From Prorocentrum cordatum (taxonomy: Eukaryota > Sar > Dinophyceae > Prorocentrales > Prorocentraceae), in assembly GCA_963575745.1 (NCBI GenBank), contig CAUYUJ010020569.1, forward strand, positions 90,269-154,268: a stretch of 64,000 bases of DNA, written 5' to 3'. The translations under genes were made by a program, and so were the position numbers. The notes under the pieces were generated by a model that did not search any database, was not told where the DNA came from, and saw nothing but the letters and a program-made list of their open reading frames with translations. Of the stretch, positions 50,963 through 60,531 are shown piece by piece. Position 1 is the stretch's first letter. Each line of letters begins with the position of its first letter.

Positions 50963-51407
50963 ATGGGCAAGTCCCGCAAGACGATCGCGATGGATGCCCA
51001 GGCTCGCCAGGACTGGAAGGAGGACAAACATGTCAGGCTGACCAACGCTAACATCACCAAGGTAGCATGCAAGGCCGAGTTCTTGTGTGCATCGAAGAAG
51101 GTGGCCTCCGTGTGTGAAAACACGTTAAACACTCATTGCAATGACATTAGCCGCCGCACTAGAAATTGCAATTGCATTTGAATTTGGTGGCATTGAATGC
51201 CTGTGCCCTGTATATGTGTGTTTTGTTTTAGCGCACGATTCCCAGGTTCTCGAGAAGTTCAAGAAGTTCGAGGCCGCCAAGAAGAAGATGGAGGAGGCCA
51301 AGAGCGAGTGGATGGAGTCGATCGGTGATCGCATCGATGCCCACGCTGAGTGGGAGAACGCGTGCGAGCAGCACGCGAGCATCAAATCAGAGCGCATGCC
51401 GCGCTGA
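50963..51407 (+). CDS. two-exon helical protein, 99 aa, paralogue 2
   Basis: Exon 1, 50963-51100: MGKSRKTIAMDAQARQDWKE, DKHVRLTNANITKVACKAEF, LCASKK. Intron 51101-51245 with a GT donor (AAG|GTGGCC) and the acceptor TTCCCAG. Exon 2, 51246-51407: VLEKFKKFEAAKKKMEEAKS, EWMESIGDRIDAHAEWENAC, EQHASIKSERMPR. Both splice sites are phase 0. The second exon aligns with exon 2 of the gene at 50114 (Phe...Lys-Lys-Lys..Glu..Ala...Trp...Asp-x-His), so the two genes are a tandem duplicate with the intron kept. Without splicing the frames end in low-quality tails, which supports the intron. Confidence 0.65.
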
Positions 51408-51722
51408 TGGGGCCGTGTCGGGCGAGGCTTCGCAAGTGCGATGATGTGTTCAGATTCGCAATGGTCCACGTCAAATGATCAGTGGTCACGCCAATCATGC
51501 CTTACATCTGATTAGCATGCCGAGCAAGGGGGTGGACCCATCCAAGTCAGTGTTTGTCAAGCTGCGCCCAGCCGTGGCGACGACGATGGCTGACCCCCCC
51601 CCGCCCCCCGAGAGGACTACCACCCCCCCGAGAGGACTACCAACCCTCGCGCTGTTGGTTTGTTCGACACCCCTGTTGACCTTTGCCTCATCGCCAAGCG
51701 TGCACGCGTCATCGTCGTGGGC

Positions 51723-51744
51723 TCCGTAACCAGTTTGGCTCAAA
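51723..51744 (+). other. relict spliced leader
   Basis: TCCGTAACCAGTTTGGCTCA then AA: 19 of 22 positions equal the DinoSL with no indels. The first ATG downstream (51789) starts the next gene. Confidence 0.75.
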
Positions 51745-51788
51745 CAGTTTTGCGAACTTACATATCGCTTTCTGCTGCGTAGCAGCAA

Positions 51789-53225
51789 TGACGTCGATAC
51801 GTGATGTGCTGGCCGAACTCAATCATATGATTGATTGGCATCATACCCAAGTCGGCTGCGGACTCGACGCAAAGACATGCGCCGACAGTCAGATGCAGTC
51901 GCTGTTGTCGAGAGTGCGATCCTTCGGAACGATCAGCACTGACGACGCTACGCTCTTGGTGGGCACAATTCGGGACAATGCGCTCCCAGACTGGTCCCCT
52001 GATCAGATTGCAGAAATCTGCACGGCGGTAGGGCAGAAGACGGGTGTGCTGACCAGCACCGCAGATAAGAAGTGGCAGAAGGTAACTGCATTATCGCGCT
52101 TCCTTTCGGCGTCTGAGGCGACCAAGTTAACTAGCGGCGACATGTCGCAGAAGGCGATGATCGCCATGGTGTGCAAGAGGGCCCATGCGATCGGTATGTA
52201 CACTCTGTCCGAGGGGAGCAAGGGTCAACTCGCAGCGGTGGTATCGTCCCAACTCACTGGCGTTACCAACGACATGTGGTACGACATCCTGGTGCAGGTC
52301 AAGCTGAAGCTGGCTACCATGAAGGCACGAGACTGGAAACACAGAACTATATGGGAATACGATTCTCCAGACTCCCTCGAGAGCGAATCGTGGCACTATA
52401 CCGCGTACCCCGAGGGAGACCCGCCACGCGGGCAGGACTGGTACATCGACGAGCCCGACTTCGTGCGACTGAGCAGTCGCTTGATGAAGGGCGGCAGCAA
52501 GCGGCCAAGCAAGTGCGGGACGACCGCCCCGCCCCGCCGCCGCCGACCGCCCCGCCTCCCGCCATTTGCGACTTCGGCGCCTACCAATCCATGTACGGGA
52601 CGATGAACGCGTACCATATGTACGCTCATCCAGGAATGGTGCCTCCGCCAGGGATGGTGCCTGGCCAATCGTCACACTCTTGGTCGCCTCCGCCAGGGAT
52701 GATGCCGAAGCCCAAAGCGCCACCGCAAGATGCGCCCTCACCACAGGAGGCGCCCCCGCCTGCGGCCCCACCAGCCGCGGGAGGAATGCCCGCCCCGCTC
52801 GGCGACTTATCTGATGAGGAGGCAGCGCTTCGCAAGACAATGCGCAAGCGTAAGGAGGCCGTGGCCCTGAGTAAACGTCCAGCAGCTGCTGGGGGCGATG
52901 CCGACGGCGTCGAGGGCGCCGACGACGATGGCGACGAACTCGCCGACGAGGAGGGGGGCCCGCCGAAGAAGGTCATGAAGGGCGCCCCGCCGAAGAAGGC
53001 CCTGAAGGTGGTCATGCGGAGGCCAAGCCGAAGCCGCTGCCCAAGGCCCCGCTGACGGGGGCCCCGAAGATCGAGCACCGCGCGGGGTATATACTCACGC
53101 AGCCAGACAAGTCCCAGTGCAGGGCTGTCCTGGGGCGGTCCGACAGGCGCATCCGCTGGGACACTGGCAGCACGCGCCAGGAGGCTTTCACCAAGGCGAT
53201 GAAGTTCATAGACGAGCGCTCGTAG
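51789..53225 (+). CDS. KRPAA-type hypothetical protein, about 478 aa, two compensating frameshifts
   Basis: The first ATG after the SL relict gives MTSIRDVLAELNHMIDWHHT, SLLSRVRSFGTISTDDATLL, a helical domain of about 200 residues (QKAMIAMVCKRAHAIGMYTL, WYDILVQVKLKLATMKARDW) and a Tyr/Trp-rich stretch (WHYTAYPEGDPPRGQDWYID). Near 52490 the reading moves by one base (to AAKQVRDDRPAPPPPTAPPP and a Met/Pro-rich region with HPGMVPPPGMVPGQSSHSWS), then LSKRPAAAGGDADG and PPKKVMKGAPPKKALK. Near 53015 it moves back to the first frame for the C-terminal domain IEHRAGYILTQPDKSQ, AVLGRSDRRIRWDTGSTRQE and AFTKAMKFIDERS, stop at 53225. I recall a similar short C-terminal domain in other dinoflagellate predicted proteins. 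Two shifts that cancel suggest indel errors or mild decay. Confidence 0.65.
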
Positions 53226-53422
53226 CCGCTTGTCTGCTCTGCTCATCGCCGATCGCGACTTCTCGCGATGTGTTTCGCTGTGCTATAACGCTTGTGTGCA
53301 TTGTTCATGTATGCCTGCATGGTGCAATGTAAAATGCAAGTCGTTGTTCCACCGTATGCGAGGGGCACCCGTCGCACAATCCTCTGTTGCGATTGCAGAT
53401 ATCGCGTTCATGCTACCATCAC

Positions 53423-53444
53423 TCAGTAGCAGTTTTGGCTCAAT
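53423..53444 (+). other. relict spliced leader
   Basis: TCAGTAGCAGTTTTGGCTCA then AT: 18 of 22 positions equal the DinoSL. It ends two bases before the ATG at 53447. Confidence 0.7.
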
Positions 53445-53446
53445 CC

Positions 53447-55540
53447 ATGTCGGCGGGGCCACCGAAGCGTCGCAAGACAGACGCCGAAGCACTGATTGAG
53501 TTACACAGAGGCCCATATGTATCTGAGCGGAGTCTTACATACATTCTCAAGTACGTACGAGATAATGGTATACCAGGTAACATTTCGCGTTATGCGCAGT
53601 ACAGCGCAAGGCAGAAATTCATCGGTGCCGAATCGAACCAGTACGGTGACGTGCTTGTCGGCATTGATATGCCATTGAACAGCGGTAAGAGCTTCAAGAA
53701 CTGGGCGTGCGCCCCTGGCCCGTACTTGTACTCGACGGCGAAACGGAGTAAGGGGTTCAGAGATCTGTTGCGCCGCCAGCTCGCCAAGCACCCGTGCTCC
53801 CTAGCACCCCCATGGCGCATCTGTTTATCTTTCGACGGTATCTCACCGCGTGACCCGTTGGCCAAGGGCAAAGACCACCGAGGGGTGGATGCTGTATACT
53901 GGTCGTTTCTAGAGTTCGATGAGTTTTTGCAGGACGAAGACGCATGGCTCGTGCTCAGCACCGCTCGGGTTTCCAAAGTGAGGGACCTGCCTGGAGGGAT
54001 CGGGCAGTCGGTTGCAATGACGTGCAACGAGCTCATGTTCAATACGTCTGGCGGGGTGAACTTTCGTACGACTGGAGTTATCTTGGACGTGTCAGAAGCA
54101 GGGGATGCCACAAGGCACGCGACTATAATCGCGAGGTTGGGCTGCACTGTGGGCGACGAAGAAGCCCTCCGTGAATTCCACATGAACAAAGGGCACGCGG
54201 GCACCAAACCGTGTGCCATCTGCAGGAACGTGCTCAACCAGAAGTTCGACTATGCGTCGCACGACACGTCTGGTACATTTATATCGGACGCATGCCTCGA
54301 CAGAAGCAAACGCGTCGTCAACACAGACGCGCAGATCGTTGCTATCTTGGAAAGGCTACGCCCCGACTGGGAGAGGCACGACCGCGGTGAGATTAGCGAC
54401 AACAAGTGGAAGGAGATCACGCAGCTAAAGGGTTGGAACTTTCATCCGACGCACGTTGCCTTGGACGCCAACCTCGCCTACGGTGTCATGTCGCTCCTCT
54501 GCTTCGATTGGATGCACATCTATAGCGTCAATGACATCGTAGCTAAAGAAGTAAAAGCTTTCACTGAGAACAAGGCGGTTTGCAAACTCTGCAGCGCCGA
54601 AGATCTCAACGACTATCTTTCAAACTGGACATGGCCCCACAAGTTTCACGCCGCCAATGCCGTGTTCGCACAGGGCGAACTACAAGCAAACGCATCGCAG
54701 GAGCTGTCTATGATTCCCGTGCTGGCGCACTTCATCAGGCAAGTCATTGCCAAGCTGCCTGATGCAGGCACCATCTCGGGCCATATTGCAAGTTTACTTG
54801 CACTGTGCGATGCCATTGATGTGGTTATTCTCTCGTCCAAGGGCCTCGCGACTGCACGTGAGCTGGATGCCGCCGTGATGAAGCATTTGGAGCTACACGC
54901 GCGCACATACGGGACTAAATATTGGGTTTACAAACACCATATGGCAACTCATCTTGCCGACATGTACTTCAAATTCGGACCCTTGAACTGCTTCGTCCAC
55001 GAGCGGAAACACAAAGTTTGCAAGAAGTTTGCAAAGGACCATCTGTGCATGAGGACCCCCGAGAAGTCATTGATGATGCAGCTCACGGCGCAGCACAGTT
55101 ACGACATGGGGCACTTCGGCATCTCAACGACGCTGGTCGACCCCGTAGCCGCCACCAAGAAGCCCATGGGCGTCTTGAAGGAGTTGCGCCCGCAAACGCA
55201 ATCGGCATCATCGAGCCTCACGGCGTGGACCAAGTACGGGCCGATCCATAGAGGAGACATATGCTTGCTGGGACGTGCTGCAGGACATGCAGCCGTGCAG
55301 GTCTGGTTCCATGTAGATTGTGACACAGAGACTGCGCCCTCAGGGCCTCTATGCTTAGTCTTGGAATTGCAGACTCGGCACGTGCACAGCGCAGATTACT
55401 ATTCTAGGTACTCCATAGACGAAGATAATAATCCCGCGCTCATTCCTTTGGACTCGCTGAGGCACCCTGTGATTAACAGGCGTCTCGGCGATGCAATCAC
55501 TTGCATTTGGCCAGTTGAGTATCGCAAATTGGAATGCTGA
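53447..55540 (+). CDS. CACTA-like transposase candidate, 697 aa
   Basis: The start is the first ATG after the SL relict; the frame upstream (from 53387) overlaps the relict. It begins with a basic MSAGPPKRRKTDAEALIELH. Candidate active-site features: RICLSFDGISPRDPLAKGKD (Asp130), CAICRN with Cys256 and Cys259 (HMNKGHAGTKPCAICRN), FDWMHIYSVNDIVAKE (Asp354, His357) and LNCFVHERKHKVCKKFAKDH (Glu519). This order (Asp, CxxC, Asp-x-Met-His, late Glu in an F..ER..K context) parallels plant CACTA Transposase_21/DUF4218 proteins. That is inference by layout, not a search hit. The C-terminus (LLGRAAGHAAVQVWFHVDCD, LELQTRHVHSADYYSR) looks like a small beta domain. The ORF is intact, 2.1 kb and without introns. 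From memory, related ORFs are abundant in dinoflagellates. It shares its motif order with the gene at 31321. Confidence 0.7.
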   Translation: MSAGPPKRRKTDAEALIELHRGPYVSERSLTYILKYVRDNGIPGNISRYAQYSARQKFIGAESNQYGDVLVGIDMPLNSGKSFKNWACAPGPYLYSTAKRSKGFRDLLRRQLAKHPCSLAPPWRICLSFDGISPRDPLAKGKDHRGVDAVYWSFLEFDEFLQDEDAWLVLSTARVSKVRDLPGGIGQSVAMTCNELMFNTSGGVNFRTTGVILDVSEAGDATRHATIIARLGCTVGDEEALREFHMNKGHAGTKPCAICRNVLNQKFDYASHDTSGTFISDACLDRSKRVVNTDAQIVAILERLRPDWERHDRGEISDNKWKEITQLKGWNFHPTHVALDANLAYGVMSLLCFDWMHIYSVNDIVAKEVKAFTENKAVCKLCSAEDLNDYLSNWTWPHKFHAANAVFAQGELQANASQELSMIPVLAHFIRQVIAKLPDAGTISGHIASLLALCDAIDVVILSSKGLATARELDAAVMKHLELHARTYGTKYWVYKHHMATHLADMYFKFGPLNCFVHERKHKVCKKFAKDHLCMRTPEKSLMMQLTAQHSYDMGHFGISTTLVDPVAATKKPMGVLKELRPQTQSASSSLTAWTKYGPIHRGDICLLGRAAGHAAVQVWFHVDCDTETAPSGPLCLVLELQTRHVHSADYYSRYSIDEDNNPALIPLDSLRHPVINRRLGDAITCIWPVEYRKLEC

Positions 55541-55715
55541 CGCGTTTGCGATGTAGAAGTATACATCTTCACATCAATGAATACATCTTCAAAACATCCC
55601 GCAAGAGACACAACATCGAAATTGAAACAACATTGAACGCCCCAAAATCAAGTATATGTTAGCCGAAAAACTATCATGTTATCCGAAATAAATCAACATG
55701 CGAACTTTTATAAAT

Positions 55716-55738
55716 GAGTTATAACTAAGTTATAACTC
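55716..55738. repeat. 23-bp inverted repeat GAGTTATAAC / GTTATAACTC
   Basis: Two perfectly complementary 10-bp arms around TAA, 175 bp after the transposase-like gene. The same sequence, slightly changed, is at 41311-41335 on the left of the gene block. With the TTATAA cluster there, it may mark the ends of one element. Confidence 0.6.
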
Positions 55739-55740
55739 CG

Positions 55741-56297
55741 CCTAGGTTGTGTATACAGCAGGCAATATGCCAGCACCCCCGCCGTCTCTGTCAACATCCA
55801 ACGCAACGTGATCGCGGAATGCCCGCGCATGATCATTTTTTGTACGCAGCGACATGTATTTATTTTTGTCGACAGGAATGCTGCCATTGCGCACAGCAGG
55901 CAACATGCTGCCCCCCCCATTCCCACCGCCCCCCCCAACTGTTCGCAGGCCCCATGCGCATGACCCAAGATTTTGCCCCAATGCGCATTTCATCGTGTTT
56001 TTCTTGGCTGGGATGGTGGGGGGGGCATGGGTCCTGGTTGGCGGTCGGTCGCCTGGGTGAAGGGGTCTTTGTTCATTGGGAGCCGTGATAAGCTATTCCC
56101 TGAAAAGACAAGGAGAGAGAGTGGAAGATGAAATTCGCCAAGCCACTCAGTCCCAGCGTGCTGGTGTGAGTATGGCCTGCAATCGGCTGGGAGGAGGAGG
56201 GAAAAGGGGAGCATGTTACTCAAGCAGTGGCGAAGCGTCCTGGTTCGCCGATAAGCCCACCAAATACTGTTATAAGAATTTTCTTGCGGTTGCAACG
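55741..56297. other. spacer
   Basis: Moderate-GC DNA with C-runs (55912-55940). The several short frames do not look like protein. Confidence 0.45.
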
Positions 56298-56406
56298 ACA
56301 TGTTCCTAGAACATGTATGGCTGGGACTGCCTTGCTTGAACACAGAATGCTCATTTTCTAAGAGCATCGGTTATGTTCTTAGAACATTTGTGGGTTCTAA
56401 GAACAT
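56298..56406. promoter_or_regulatory. three TGTTC..AGAACA palindromes
   Basis: ACATGTTCCTAGAACATGT (56298-56316), ATGTTCTTAGAACAT (56373-56387) and GTTCTAAGAACAT (56394-56406), with a further ATGCTC/GAGCAT inverted repeat at 56347-56367. Three related palindromes within 110 bp suggest a dimeric protein-binding cluster or another foldback remnant. No gene starts close by. Confidence 0.4.
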
Positions 56407-56409
56407 GTC

Positions 56410-58335
56410 GTGGTAGGCCTACAGAAATGCCGGGACGGTCGGTCCCTGCTCAAGTTACTGCGCCTGCGTCTTCGACGGCCGCCCGTCTGCCTCTCCCTCC
56501 GCCGCCGCTCTGCCGCATGCGCCTCGCGTGTCCTTGCTCTTCCTCGCCTGGCCTGCTGCGCGCGACGCACAGAGACCTGGCATCGCTCGGACGTGTGCAT
56601 TTTTTCTCGGTGAGGACCATCGAGGAGCATCCTTGATCATTTGGCGAAAGAACCACGCACGAAACCGAAACAAAAACACAGGGAATGGACGTCCGAGCGA
56701 TGGCCAGGAGACGCGGCTCGTCTGCGCGGACGTTCTCGCGTACGCTTACCGCGTCAGGTCGCGCTTAAGTGCCCTCTCTTCTGCGCGGGGTGCCTCGCTG
56801 GCGGCCCTCGCGACCTTCGCGTAAGGTCGCCATGCCATCGTGCGTGAGACCCCGTGCTTTTCGTGGCCCGTGTGCGCCAGCGGCGTGCGGCTCCACAGGT
56901 GGGTGACCCCGAATCCGGTGTGGTTCATCCGGCACCACCACCCGGTCCTCTCCCCGGGCGGGCGGGGGGCGATGCGGTGGGGGGTGGGTGGGCGGCGTTC
57001 TGCGCAACTCAGCGTTCCCGGGCCCTTTGGCCCCTGCCGGCGCACCTTGGAAGAAGGCGGAGGAAGACCAGGAGGAGAGTCGTGACAAAAACCACGACGT
57101 GGGGTGGTTGGCAATGTTCGGCCTCTGGCCGCCCGCGCCGGAAACGACTCGGGATGAAAAGTTGGCCTTGGGAGAAGGGTCGGGATTTTTTCGGGACCCC
57201 GCATCGAAACATAATCAAGACGCTGGACGCCTGGGGAGGAGGACGACGGCGACGACGGAGCAGCAGCAGCAGGGAGGGCAGGGGAGGAGAGAGAGAGAGA
57301 GGTGGGGAGGAGCCGACGCCCAGTGGGCTTCATCCGACACCATCACCTGGCTGCGCGTAGGAGTGACTTTTCGACGGAGTGACTTATAGTGTGGGCCCAC
57401 AGGGGTCCCCCAAGCACTGGCCTGAGCGCTGGGATGTGGCTTCCCCGTGGTCCACCGCGCACCAGAGGTCACTCTTGCCTGGGGTCACCGTTGCGTGTAG
57501 CGGAATCGCCCGGTCAGCGCCAGGCGAGGTGGCGGGCGTTGGTGGTTGGAGGCAGTGCGTTCAGCTCGCAGCTGAGGCTCCTGGGCTCGGCGGGCGCCAG
57601 CTATGCCTCTACACCAACCCTGGCCAGGCCGATCTTGGGCCAAGGACTGGTGTTCGCACCTTCCTAGTCAAGCTACCAGGAGTGCGTACTCACTAATTCT
57701 GGGCCCACTCGGGGCCTGGCCAGGAGGGGCAGAGTTGGCGCCGCACCCAGGGAGGAGGCAGAGGAGGCAGTTTTGCCCTGAGGTTGCTCGCGCTGCTCGT
57801 GTTGCCAATGCTGATCAGGGGGTGGCTGTGGGCGGCTCGTGACTGCGTCGCCATTCGCAGGGAAAATAAGAGCAGGGAGGGGGACGGGAGGTGGAGGGAA
57901 GGATGGGGGGATGGGGCAGGGGATGGGGCAGGGGAGGATACGGAGGGAGTCTCGTTGTTTTTTGGCGCGCTCTGGTGGGTTCGGGGCGGTCACATGCGAT
58001 TCTTCTGTAGGAGATCAGGAGGAGGGAGAGGAGAGGCGCGCCGAGCCAGACTGCCAGTGCACGTGGCGCTTGAGCTTTCTGCCGGAAGACAGAAATCATG
58101 GAGGCGAGGAGCACGTATGTCGAGCAGTGATAGGGAGGCAAACGCATAAACGCTCGGAGATCCGCCCGATGTTCTTGGGTCATCACTGGGCCACCCTGGC
58201 GGCGCCCCTGTTGCCCTCCCTGGCGCGGCTCGCGCGCCAGAGGGGAGAGCCTTTTGCCGACCCAAGCAGTCGGAACGGACCTCTGGACGTGTATGTTTAT
58301 GTCGTTGCTCTCACCTATATTGATCGTAGTTTTAG
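56410..58335. other. unassigned GC-rich region
   Basis: No supported gene. A plus-strand frame near 57540-57670 (FSSQLRLLGSAGASYASTPT) is weakly protein-like. 58190-58320 contains a copy of the dispersed GCGCC repeat seen at 16640 and 37195. Confidence 0.35.
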
Positions 58336-58861
58336 GAGGGGGAGGAAGAGGAGGAGGAGGAGGAGGAAGAAGAGGAGGAGGAGAAGAAGGAGGAGGAGGA
58401 GGACCGTGCTGGCTTAGGACTGGGAGACATCGCTTCAGAGCTTTCCGAAGCGTTTTCAAAAGAGTTCCAGAGCTCTCTGGAACGGCCACGGCGCCCACAG
58501 CGCGCGCCCTCCATCGTTGGCCTAACTGTCGGCCATCCGTCCGCGCCTCATGTGATCGCAGGCAAAAGATACTGATGATGCTGCTGCTGCTGCTGATGAT
58601 GATGATGGTGGTGGTGGTGGTGGTGATGCTGCTGATGGTGATGTTGATGATGATTTTGATGATGACGATAATGATGATGATGGTATGATGATGGCGACGA
58701 CGATGCTTGTGATGCTGCTGGTGATGTTTATCATGATGATGATGATGCTCATGTTGATGCTGCTGATGATGAAGTTGATGCTGATGCTGATGATGCTGAT
58801 GATGGTACGCATGCTGCTGATGCTGATGCTGATGATGGTGATGATGATGAGGATGAGGATG

Positions 58862-58911
<50 letters not shown>

Positions 58912-59165
58912 AATGATGCTCATGATGATGATAATCCTGCTAATGCTGCTGCTGATGATGCTGCTGCTGATGATGATGCTGATGCTGATGATGCATCCCC
59001 CAGGACCGCCAGATCTCATCAATGCCCGATGTATCCCTGTCAAGCCTGCCCCGCTCCTGGCCTCATCCTGGGGAAGGGACGGGCGGAGATGCGGCGAGGA
59101 GGAGGCGGAGGAGCAGCGGGAGCAGGAGGAGCAGGAGGAGCAGGAGGAGCAGGAGGAGCACGAGG
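58336..59165. repeat. GGA, GAT and GGAGCA microsatellites
   Basis: 58336-58405 is GGA-rich. 58569-58995 is a long GAT/GCT tract (GATGATGCTGATG). 59090-59165 is GGAGCA. Poly-Met/Ile frames on either strand are artefacts. Confidence 0.9.
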
Positions 59166-59330
59166 CAGGCGAGGGCGCACGGGAGGGAAAGGCGAGGGCG
59201 GACAGTGCACCCAGGCAGGCACCAGAGGGCGGGCAGCGCGCAGGCCACGGATCGCTGTGCCCCCTGGCTCGCCTCCGCATCGGGCCTGCTCCAGCGGCCC
59301 AGCGCCTTCCTCGCGAGCGCTGTCAGGGCG

Positions 59331-59504
59331 TCACCACCCACCAGACGATCCCAACCCAACCCGAAGGCCCGGAGCTGCCCTCCATCTGCAGTGGGGGGGG
59401 GGGGCGGGGACTATTGAGAGCAACACATATGAAGCCCGTATTCCCCCCCCCAACCCGACAGTCGGGTCTTCGGGTTCGGTTGGGGTTGTCTGGTAGGTAG
59501 TCAG
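59331..59504. mobile_element. MITE-like element, family 2 copy 2
   Basis: The left arm is CACCACCCACCAGAC with CCCAACCCAACCCGAAG, and the right arm starts CTTCGGGTTCGGTTGGGG and ends GGTAGGTAGTCAG. Inner sequences (CCCTCCAT.T.CAGTGGGGG, CCCCAACCCGA) also match copy 1 at 16201, so the whole 170-bp unit is shared. Confidence 0.75.
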
Positions 59505-60005
59505 ATTGCCCTCCCAGACAAGTCGACTGAGGAAATCTGTTCCGATTCACTCATCTGCATCCGAGTGTATTGGTGTAGCCCCCCGGTCGGTTTCCTTGAT
59601 CGACGAGCGGCTCGCTGGATACGTTGGCTCATTTTTGAACGTCGATCAGCTACTCGGCTGGGGTCCACTCGGAATGCTGTGCCGTCCGCACGTTGAGTAC
59701 CTCTGGCAGTTTTCACGAACGGGGGTCTTGCTAAAGGGGGTTATGTCAATCCTCGATTCTCGGCCCTCGCGCACCAGGCCCTCCTCCCTTTCCTCGTCAC
59801 CTCGCCGCTCGGGTGAGCGGGGGCACGAAACTCGCAGCTACAATTGCTGGTCCTAGGGCGATCGCGATTCTTCGAATCGGCGGTCGTGCCCCCATGGGCG
59901 CCGGATCGCACCCCCTCCTCGCCCGCACCTGCCTCTCTTGGCTCCCCAGCGTCGCCCCGCCCCTCGCTCCTCTCTGCCCCCCCTGCGCCACTCCTGCTGG
60001 GCACG

Positions 60006-60330
60006 CTTTCCACCACCACCACAAGTTGGAGGGGGAGGGGGTCCTCCTCCTCCTCCTCAACCTCCTCCTCCTCCTCTTCCTCCTCCTCCTCCTCCTCCTC
60101 CACCTCCCCCACCCCCTTCCCCCCTCCAGCTTATGGTGGTGGTGGACATGTACAGATTCCTCCTCCTCCTCCTCCTCCTCCTTCTCCTCCTCTCCTCCTC
60201 CTCCTCCTCCTCCTCTCCTCCCCTCCCCACTCCTTCCCCCCTCCAGCTTATTGTGGTGGTGGAACATGTACAGATTTCCTCCTCCTCCTCCTCCTCCTCC
60301 TTCTCCTCCTCCTCTCGTGGCCCTATTCTG
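60006..60330. repeat. CCACCACCAC / TCC inverted-repeat unit
   Basis: TTTCCACCACCACCACAAGT with TGGAGGGGG at 60008 is followed by TCC tracts and two inverted partners, CCCTCCAGCTTATGGTGGTG at 60122 and CCCTCCAGCTTATTGTGGTG at about 60239, each leading into GTACAGATT and more TCC. It is related to 62418-62608. The microsatellite sits in the loop of an inverted repeat. Confidence 0.65.
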
Positions 60331-60397
60331 AAGTCGGGCCTGTCCCTCCACAGGTGAGAATTTCAAAAGAGTCGAGATATCGTCTGGGGGCGATGTT

Positions 60398-60428
<31 letters not shown>

Positions 60429-60531
60429 ATATATATATAGATATGTACATACACCATTTGGGGAATCTTTGTTTCTGCTATGTTTAATTTATGTCGTCCA
60501 AAATCCCCCCGTAGGAGGACAGGCCCGATTG
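60331..60531. mobile_element. MITE-like element, family 1 copy 2
   Basis: The left end is AAGTCGGGCCTGTCCCTCCA (60331) and the right end AAAATCCCCCCGTAGGAGGA with CAGGCCCGATT (to 60531). Same ends and polarity as 11153-11345. The interior contains a (TA)n tract (60398-60440). Confidence 0.65.

Noticed and set aside
58522-59280. Poly-Ile/Met membrane-like ORFs
   Set aside because: Pure GAT/ATC microsatellite translation.
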